Shown here: positions 1 to 6,190 of the stretch, piece by piece | Position numbering within the stretch: position 1 is the first letter of the stretch | Layout: each line of letters starts with the position of its first letter | Source of the DNA: Larix sibirica | Lineage: Eukaryota > Streptophyta > Pinopsida > Pinales > Pinaceae | Length of the DNA stretch: 12,704 nt | Direction: 5' to 3' | Assembly: GCA_004151065.3 (NCBI GenBank) | Contig: NWUY0300035047.1 | Location: 29,172 to 41,875, forward strand | Program-made: the position numbers and the translations under genes | The notes under the pieces: generated by a model | What the model was told of the DNA's origin: nothing | The model's database searches: none | Seen by the model: the letters and a program-made list of their open reading frames with translations, nothing else

Positions 1-560
1 AAAAAAAGTCGATATTTTAAACAATACAAAATAGTATAGGTTTGGTAGGTACTAGTAAAGTACTCAATTTTAAACAATATAAACAGCAATATATGCAAGG
101 AACTATCTAAACAAGTTTTACTTTGACTTTTCAAAGTGATTAATATTTGTTGTTAAGTTTATTACTAATGACCCATTAATTTAAATAGAGCACTCATTTA
201 ATTCTTAAATATACAACTTAGTGATGCATTCAATTGAAATAAATCTCTTAATTTTGAACAATAATTATAGGATTTTCCAAGAAAGTTCCACCTTTCGAAA
301 AATGAAATAATATTTCTTCTTAAAATTTATCACTCATTGACTCATTAAAAATTCTAATTTTAAATGATATAAGCAAGAACCTTTCCCAAAATATTTTACA
401 CCACACACTCACACACATATATATATTCCTTAAGTTCATGACTCAATGCCTTAGTAATTGAATGAATCGCCAAATTTTGAATGATCCAAGTAAGTTTCAC
501 TTTTTCAAAAATGGAATAAAATTTGTCCATTAGTTTATGATTAAATGTCTCATTAATTGA
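1..560. repeat. Degenerate tandem repeats at distal end of LTR B
   Basis: About five loosely similar units of roughly 100-130 bases follow one another. Each combines a block like 'ctcaattttgaacaatataa', a block like 'ttccaaaaagtttcacctttcgaaaaatg', and a block like 'tttatcactcattgactcatta'. Examples start near 55, 190, 240, 345 and 470. A short CA/TA microsatellite (about 400-426) lies inside. On the minus strand this is the downstream (R/U5) end of the LTR. No coding potential is visible. Confidence 0.6.
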
Positions 561-2720
561 AACAAGGGAGAGCTGCCTAGAAGCTAGCCCCTACCTTCAG
601 ATTAAGTTAAGTTATTTTTAGCTTTGATTTAGGTTATTTGATTTATGGTTTTATAGTTTTGAATTAAGCTCTTTTATATATAATAATTTTTAACAATTTT
701 TTTCACTTCATTGTTAGTTCCAAACAAAAATCCAAGATCCATGTAGGAAGGATGTTAAAGAGAGAGGCCTTTCTGCAATGGATAATTAAAATAGGCATCA
801 TTTACTTTCCATAAAAAATGATTTGCTCAATTTTTTCTTGGCACAAGATAAGATGTTGGCATATATTTTGATAAAGTGGTTTCTTCCTTTCCCATTAGTC
901 ACTTTGTCCTTTCGAAAGAAATTCTAGATTTCATTACCTAAGTTCTTTTATAGCATCAGAACCTATGGAGTTCCAATTGAAAAGGGTAATTATTATTAAA
1001 AAGTTGTATATATGGATATTTAATAGATAGTTTTAGGATTAATTAGCTTAGAACAATGCCCCATGTTGTAGGCACTCATGACCCAATGCTTCTATGAGTC
1101 CTAGTATTTATAATCATTAATAGAGACAAGTATAAACACAAAGTTGTTACAATAAATAGTTGTGAGAAAGGCAGTACAAGTTTTTTCTAGAATTAGCACC
1201 CGTGTTACACATAATGGCACATAGTATGTATGTTATTCCTAGTTGACACTAGAACATACCCATGTCAAATTCTAGTAGATTTTCATATGTTCTAAACTCC
1301 TAGAATATGCAATCCAATGAAAAGGGGAAAAGTAATGATGGAGTTTACACTCAAAGCTTGAAAATTATATGGTAGATGGGTATGGATATATTGTATGCTC
1401 AAGCCCCAATATTTCTCCAATGGATAGGAAGAGCTAGACTATATGCTAAAGCCATTGGATTTATAAGGTTATTGAGCACAATATAAAGGTCCTTACCTAA
1501 TGTAACATTTTTTTCTTTTCTTTCTTTAAACATATCATGTTCATATAACTTCATGGAACTATAAACTTTAAACCATTCCAAATATATTGAAATTTGTATA
1601 AATTATAAACTCTAATTACGGAAAGTACCTAATTTCTCTTTGCCGGTCATATGAGTAGCTGATGTTGCAAGCCTCTGTTAATCTCCCACTGGTACTATCG
1701 CTTTTCCAATGTTGTAGATCCAATGATTGACCACCCCTATCTTCTCCTAAATGGGTACTCTTCTTCCCTAGGGACCCTCGAGTTGAAATGGGTTTATACA
1801 AAAGAAGTACGACTAGCACGATTGGATAGTGTAGCTCAATGCCATTAGGCCTCCGATCCTTAAAGCACTTCCAAATGACCAAACTATGCAATAGTCACCT
1901 CTCACTTTCAACATTATATCATCCATCCAACAGTAGGAAAAAGGATGTCCTTAGCTCAAGCCTTTACATTTATTTTATACAGTTTTATTTTTTTCACAAA
2001 CACCCCTTTCATGCAAAATGAGAATTATTTTAAGAGCAATTTGAATATTATTCATCCTTTAATGTGTCATTCTCTTACCCATTTGCATGACTAAGTCAAT
2101 ATTTAAAATTATTAATTTGAGATTTATCCTTACTTTCTAATCAACCTTCCTAAAATCACTCCTAGGTGTTCCCTTGAGTTCCTCTTCTTTCTATACATGT
2201 GTGTGTGCACTTGAGTTCACTCAACATCTTAATTGAATCCCTTTTATAATTAGATTATCTTTTTATATTTCTTCTCCCTAATTAAAGGAATGTGTTTTAG
2301 TTCATTTCCTCCTTACTTAACTATATACTTGTCTTCTTTTCATGCACATGTTTTTATTTACATTAATTTATTTTTCATTTATTTTCTTTGTGATAAACTC
2401 ATGCTTCTTCATATGATTTAACAATACCCTCTTAGTTCATTTATCTTTTAAATGAATTGATCTAGACATAATTTATTTTAATTCTTTAACGTAATAAAAT
2501 TTAGCAAGGTACTATCAAGGGTGCCATCATCATACACATGTCCTTCAAATATACATTTTTCCATGGTGGAGACGCGGTACAACAATTGAGACCATGTTAA
2601 CTCAATTCCTCTCTACCCTATTGGGAGACTAATGGTCACTAAGAAATAAGAATGGAAACTTATTGTGTGCCCCTCAGTCAAGCTTCATGAGTGATCAAAT
2701 CCATATCCTACCCTCACGAC
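561..2720 (-). other. LTR B body, no gene seen
   Basis: This is non-coding LTR sequence matching 6190-8327 of copy A. A less AT-rich patch at about 1640-1870 carries a 91-codon minus-strand ORF (1616-1891). The matching ORF in copy A (7340-7552) shares its first half, but many differences change the amino acid and the two frames then diverge. I therefore read it as a chance ORF. The U3 part (about 2500-2720) is the best-preserved stretch between the two LTRs. Confidence 0.6.
671..682 (-). promoter_or_regulatory. Possible TATA box of LTR B
   Basis: The minus strand reads TATATATAAAAG here, a textbook plant TATA box. Initiation about 30 bases downstream would leave a long U3 above it and the tandem-repeat zone as R/U5. 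The matching site in copy A (about 6303-6314) reads TATAGATAAAAG, a weaker match. The region is very AT-rich, so a chance match is quite possible. Confidence 0.25.
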
Positions 2721-2738
2721 AACATGCATTTCACAGGT
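2721..2738. repeat. Target-site duplication, left copy (18 bp)
   Basis: The 18-mer aacatgcatttcacaggt is repeated exactly at 4215-4232 on the far side of the insert. The uninterrupted paralogue in LTR A carries it once, with a single mismatch, at 8328-8345. Duplications of this length are typical of LINE-type target-primed insertion and longer than the 4-6 bp made by LTR-element integrases. Confidence 0.9.
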
Positions 2739-3146
2739 CCCGGATCCGGGTGACACTTCGATTTCCAGCAGGACTGTAGGAGCGGACGCGACATCTCCCC
2801 CCTGCACCAGCTCATAGGCTGGGATTCTACCAAGACGCCTGCATTTACTATAGACTGGACCACTCTCCAACTGGCCTTCTTGCATGCTCCAGATCTCCTT
2901 TCCCACATGGCCTGGTAGGTGGAATTAATGTCGGACCAGTTTCCTACGTCCCCTCACCCTCGCTAGTTTCACCTCACCATTAATCACTCGCATGTGAAGT
3001 CCCTCCCTCCCAGAGCCCCTCTCTGGGATATGAAGATCCTTGTTCATCCTCCTGCAGTCATTACCTGCCTCCGCTATTCACTGTCGGCTTCCTCTGCAGA
3101 AAGCTCGGCCCCTGCTTAGTCCCCCTGTGAAGTTTCCAACACCGCC
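2739..3146 (+). other. 5' leader of the retroposon
   Basis: This is 408 bases of GC-rich, pyrimidine-rich sequence (for example tccctccctcccagagccc). It opens with the perfect 12-base palindrome cccggatccggg at 2739-2750. In-frame TAG at 3117-3119, ten codons ahead of the ORF, closes the frame upstream. The minus-strand ORFs across it (2685-2906, 2714-2908) cross the insertion junction and are not genes. Unlike most LINE copies it does not look like a random 5' truncation inside a coding region. Confidence 0.55.
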
Positions 3147-3872
3147 ATGAAGCGCACGCAAGGCACCTCCAAGCGCAGCTTTGGCCATGGCTCTGAAAAA
3201 ATGGCGTCTGCGAAGAAGGAGATTCCTGCTAACATTGGATACAAGGACAATGTTTCCATGCCGGTCCTCCATCTGGTCGACGACTCAGAGTCGTGCAGAA
3301 TTGCGGAAATCCTTGCCTTCGGTAGCCCAAGTACTCAAGTGAATCACTATTGGCTTCTTAAAAATATGATTGGTACATTAATGGATGAAATGCTCACCAA
3401 TTGGAACTTGGTGAAGATGGCCATTATGGACACCAGGTCCAACATGGCCAATCTGGACAAAATTCTCATTGCGTTGGAAGCTAGCCTCACAGGTCGTAGA
3501 TATTCCTTGTTTCCTCATCCTGTCCCGACCATTGGAATTGGTCCAGAGGGTCCAGTTGCAGGCTCTAGGGAGGCGATTGCGGTTCAAAACAAAGGCGTTG
3601 TCACTGAAGCAGCTGTGCAGGATACTGGTAGCTCATTACATGATTCCATGGGTCTCACTGCTTATGAGGATGTTGCTCCTACTCCCGGACACACCTCCGA
3701 TCTTGATTCTCCTGCAGTTGTCGTGGTTCAAGGTGCTTCACCACCTGGGACTTCTTTTCCAGTTCCCTCTACCATCGCTGTCACTCAGTACAAGCGCATC
3801 CGTAAGGAAGAGGGCACGACAATTCTCCTACACAAAGCCGAGCCTCTGCCCATCAAGCTCTCGGAGCAGTAG
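3147..3872 (+). CDS. Uncharacterised 241-aa protein of the retroposon
   Basis: This is the only long, uninterrupted reading frame in the window. The first ATG after an in-frame stop sits in a good eukaryotic start context (accgccATGa, G at -3). The frame ends at TAG (3870-3872). The protein has a basic N-terminus (residues 1-24, KR/KK-rich). At about 70-115 there is a probably helical, heptad-like segment rich in Met, Leu, Ile and Asp/Asn (around LLKNMIGTLMDEML) that could form a coiled coil. A Pro/Val/Ser/Gly-rich, probably disordered stretch follows at about 120-210, then a basic C-terminal tail (YKRIRKEEG). It has a single Cys (residue 50), so there is no CCHC zinc knuckle, and I see no RRM-like motif, signal peptide or membrane segment. 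I do not recognise the family. By position it could be a LINE ORF1-type RNA-binding protein or a fragment of one; a host-derived protein is the alternative. Expression is unproven. Confidence 0.55.
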   Translation: MKRTQGTSKRSFGHGSEKMASAKKEIPANIGYKDNVSMPVLHLVDDSESCRIAEILAFGSPSTQVNHYWLLKNMIGTLMDEMLTNWNLVKMAIMDTRSNMANLDKILIALEASLTGRRYSLFPHPVPTIGIGPEGPVAGSREAIAVQNKGVVTEAAVQDTGSSLHDSMGLTAYEDVAPTPGHTSDLDSPAVVVVQGASPPGTSFPVPSTIAVTQYKRIRKEEGTTILLHKAEPLPIKLSEQ

Positions 3873-4214
3873 TGGACTAATGAATTCTTCGTCCCATGCC
3901 CCATCTCTGAGGACATTCATGACTCCAAAGACGCGGAAGCCAGTTCTTGAAGCAGCTTGTTACGAGCACAGCACTCCTGGTTTTGATGCTTTGTATTTTT
4001 GTTTGTTTCATCTCTATCTAGTCCAGAGTTACTTTTTGTTCCTACATTTCTTGTTCGGCGGTTATCTCATCCATATCTCTAGGCTTGATTACAATGCCTT
4101 TTTTTGTAATATTGGTAGCATGAGAAGCTCTAGAATGCTATATTTAGACTCTCCTGGTGATTGTAACCTTTTTTGTACCATAATATAATTTTACTATGTA
4201 GCTTACAAAAAACA
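3873..4214 (+). other. 3' region and A-rich tail of the retroposon
   Basis: Beyond the TAG the same frame stays open for 25 more codons (TGG ACT AAT ... to TGA near 3948). The sequence then turns T-rich and shows no conserved coding. A different-frame ORF covering 3469-4188 overlaps the main ORF and runs through this T-rich part; its Phe/Leu-rich tail reflects base composition. The element ends in acaaaaaacaa. No clear AATAAA lies close to the end, though 'ccataatataat' near 4178-4189 could serve as a weak signal. Confidence 0.45.
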
Positions 4215-4232
4215 AACATGCATTTCACAGGT
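4215..4232. repeat. Target-site duplication, right copy (18 bp)
   Basis: Exact repeat of 2721-2738. LTR homology to copy A resumes immediately afterwards (gtaaaattctt... against gtaaaattact...). Because the element ends in A residues, the exact boundary between tail and duplication is uncertain by about two bases. Confidence 0.9.
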
Positions 4233-4373
4233 AAAATTCTTGCTTACTTTTCAACCCGACACATGGAACACATGTGTTAGTTTTATAGTGTACATTCCCC
4301 CATACAACCCCATTATCCATGTGTGGATTGATTGGCAATCAATACCCATGTGCTTGCACACAATGAAACCCAC

Positions 4374-4410
4374 ATGCAGGGACTCTTGACTTAGACAAGA
4401 GTCCCTGCAT
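4374..4410. repeat. Perfect 15-bp inverted repeat (hairpin) in U3 of LTR B
   Basis: Arms 4374-4388 (atgcagggactcttg) and 4396-4410 are exact reverse complements around the 7-base loop acttaga. A second, smaller inverted repeat (attgatt-ggc-aatcaat) lies about 45 bases upstream. On the minus strand the hairpin is roughly 300 bases into the LTR, within U3. The equivalent site in LTR A keeps the design with mismatches in the arms. Confidence 0.75.
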
Positions 4411-4713
4411 TATTGACAGTGTATTGATGTAACCTATGAAAGCATCAAAGTATCTAAATAACACATCTAAAATACTTTTACTTTGATCACTGTTAATGCA
4501 TTATATCATCAACTGTTAAGTATCATACATAAATACATTTACAACAACTAATTTCCAACATAAGAAAAATAAATGTGATGATCATCATGTAATATAAATT
4601 GTTTGTTTTAATGTCAAGATGTGTAACATCATCCCACGTCATTTGTGAATACTCTCAAATAATAACATAGTGCAATTATATAAACATCTAAGAAAAACGT
4701 GGCACTACATACA

Positions 4714-4723
4714 CCCCCTCTCC
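4714..4723 (-). other. Polypurine tract of element B
   Basis: The minus strand reads GGAGAGGGGG immediately before TGTATGTAG. This matches the primer for plus-strand DNA synthesis that sits just upstream of a 3' LTR, and it marks the LTR edge at 4713. It lies a few bases past the end of the integrase frame, as in other plant Gypsy elements. Confidence 0.75.
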
Positions 4724-4731
4724 AAGAAAGT

Positions 4732-5216
4732 TCATCCCGAAGTTAAAAAACAGGGAAGAAATTGCTGACACATTTCTGATGCTTCCTCCCATGTTGCCGA
4801 TATGGGACTATAGCTATCTCGTTGGACCTTTACCTAGTTGAAGAAACAATGTTGAAGTTTTCGAGTTCGCCAGTCCAGTATACATATTTGGTTTTACCAT
4901 CAAGTCCCCCTTTTCCGATATCTACGAGTTACTTTAATCTATAATATGAGAAAGATCTAAAATATAATGACACAAAACATATACATTAAAAACATTATGT
5001 ATACGACTCAATGATGATGGAAGCACAAGACAATAGGAAACCGATCCTATTTTCTCCATTATTGCAAATGACCCCACAAACAAATGTGACAATTTGTCTC
5101 CCTTTCCAAAATTAATTGTTCTCTTTTGTGGCTTAAGCCACAAAAATATTTTGTCCCCTTCATCGTAACTTTATCAATCCTATGCACATCTATGTAAATC
5201 TTTTGTCTATCTNTTC
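4732..5216 (-). pseudogene. Gypsy integrase C-terminal fragment (element B)
   Basis: Read leftwards, this fragment begins in the region ahead of the GPF/GPY module (RQKIYID-like) and continues through KLSHLFVGSFAI, IGSVSYCLVLPSSLSRIHNV and LCHYILDLSHIID. These are the hallmark C-terminal integrase motifs of plant Ty3/Gypsy pol. A tail with ASEMCQQF follows, ending at TGA (4732-4734). The 69-codon ORF at 4934-5143 is the open part. It is broken by a frameshift near 5165-5175 just before the GD.IFLWLKP motif, and by TAA (4934-4936) and TAG (4922-4924). The rest of integrase and all other pol domains are missing. Homology to element A stops near 5212-5216. Confidence 0.8.
5213..5213. other. Ambiguous base N at a homology break
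   Basis: A single N lies exactly where element B stops matching element A (tctatct N ttcaaatc against tctatcttgttcctcc). It may be a plain low-quality call or a sequence join. Confidence 0.6.
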
Positions 5217-5228
5217 AAATCAAAATGT

Positions 5229-5501
5229 GATATCAATAACTACTTTTTTCATTTATAATTTTAGAAAATTCTACTAAAAAAATTTTAATTTCTTTTTTCT
5301 ATGTTTTAAAAGAAATTGATATTTTAACTACTTTTTGCATTTATAATTTTAGAAAATTCTATAAATATTTTTTTTAAATTTTTTTCCTTTGTTTAAAAAA
5401 ATTGATATTTTAAATAATACAAAATAGCATATGTTTAGTAAGGACTAATAGTTGATATTTTAAACAATACAAAATAGTATAGGTTTCCTAAGGACTAATA
5501 A
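5229..5501. repeat. AT-rich tandem repeats at distal end of LTR A
   Basis: Two units of about 86-89 bases (5229-5317 and 5318-5403) share gatat...aactactttttt, atttataattttagaaaattct and a T-run followed by an A-run. They run straight into a 50-base direct duplication: 5402-5451 and 5452-5501, each starting ttgatatttta and containing aaggactaata. Copy B shows only one of the 50-base units at its visible start (about 8-57), so that duplication arose after the copies separated. Confidence 0.75.
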
Positions 5502-6190
5502 AGTACTCAATTTTAAACAATATATACAAGAACTATCTCAACAAGTTTTACTTCGACTTTTCAAAGTAGACTAATATTTGTTCTTAAGTTTATTACTAAT
5601 GACTTATTAATTTAAATAGAGCACTCAATTTTGAATGACATAAATAATGGACCTTCACAAAGACATTTCACCTTAATAAGTATTCATTCTTAAATATATA
5701 ACTAAGTAATGCATTCAATTGAAATAAAGCTCTTAATTTTGAACAATAATGAGAGGAGTTTCCAAAAATGTTCGACCTTTTCGAAAATGAAATAATATTC
5801 CTTCTTAAAATTTATCACTCATTGACTGATTAATTGAGAGGGCTTTCCAAAAAAAAGTTTCATTGACTAATTAATTATTGACTGATTAATTGAGAGGACT
5901 TTCCAAAAACGTTTCACCCTTTGAAAAATGAAATAATATTCCACTTAAAATTTATCACTCATTCACTCATTAATTGAAATACAAATTCCAATTTTAATTG
6001 ATATAAATAAGGGCCTTTCCCAAAAGGTTTCACCTTCCTTATATATATATTCCTTAAGTTCATGACTCGATGACTTAGTGATTGAATGAAGCACCAAATT
6101 TTGAATGATCCAATTAAGTTTCATCTTTTAAAAAATGGAATAAAATTTGTCCAATGTAGTTGATGATTAAATGTCTCAATAATTGAAATG
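5502..6190. repeat. Degenerate tandem repeats, expanded in LTR A
   Basis: This is the same loose 100-130-base repeat family as 55-560. Copy A has an extra unit: the block from about 5760 to 5870 (gaaaatgaaataatattcc ... gattaattgagagg) is repeated at about 5880-6000, where copy B has it once (about 240-355). About 50 extra bases also lie near 5628-5685. A replication-slippage or unequal-exchange origin fits. Confidence 0.65.

Larger units (their letters stand above)
2739..4214 (+). mobile_element. Non-autonomous LINE-like retroposon / retroposed transcript
   Basis: This 1476-base insert sits between perfect 18-bp direct repeats and is cleanly absent from the paralogous LTR. In order it holds a C/T-rich, CpG-containing leader (2739-3146), one intact ORF (3147-3872) and a T-rich 3' region. 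It ends ...gcttacaaaaaacaa, a short A-rich tail abutting the right duplication. The polarity, the tail and the long target duplication point to reverse transcription primed at the target by LINE machinery. There is no endonuclease, reverse transcriptase or RNase H coding, and no terminal repeats, so it cannot move alone. The T-rich 3' region with TTTTTGTTTGTTT followed by a TTAC-A tail resembles plant L1 3' ends, which favours an internally deleted LINE. A retroposed host mRNA remains possible. Base composition differs sharply from the surrounding AT-rich LTR. Confidence 0.75.
1..4713 (-). mobile_element. 3' LTR of Gypsy element B (partial, interrupted)
   Basis: This stretch aligns with 5395-8757 along its whole length once the 2739-4214 insert is removed. 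In a spot check, 2641-2720 and the matching bases near 8241-8320 differ at 3 of 80 positions. Read on the minus strand it begins TGTATGTAGTGCC directly after a polypurine tract and the end of an integrase reading frame, which is where the 3' LTR of a Ty3/Gypsy element starts. The distal end lies left of base 1. Compared with copy A it carries about 53 extra bases near 1901-1953 and 68 extra at 4555-4622. It lacks about 27 bases present in A near 6376-6402 and several repeat expansions. I see no credible gene in it outside the insert; the short ORFs differ between the copies as decayed DNA would. Confidence 0.8.

Noticed and set aside
2685-2908. Two minus-strand ORFs (73 and 64 codons) near the retroposon's left end
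   Set aside because: Both overlap each other and the first cuts across the insertion junction; opposite strand to the element, with no motifs.
3078-3587. Minus-strand ORFs (64 and 69 codons) opposite the retroposon CDS
   Set aside because: Shadows of the GC-richer plus-strand coding region; no start context or motif support.
3469-4188. 239-codon plus-strand ORF overlapping the retroposon ORF
   Set aside because: It lies in a different frame from the better-supported 3147-3872 ORF and starts inside it. It is Leu/Ser/Phe-rich with no motif, and its 3' half runs through the T-rich 3' region.
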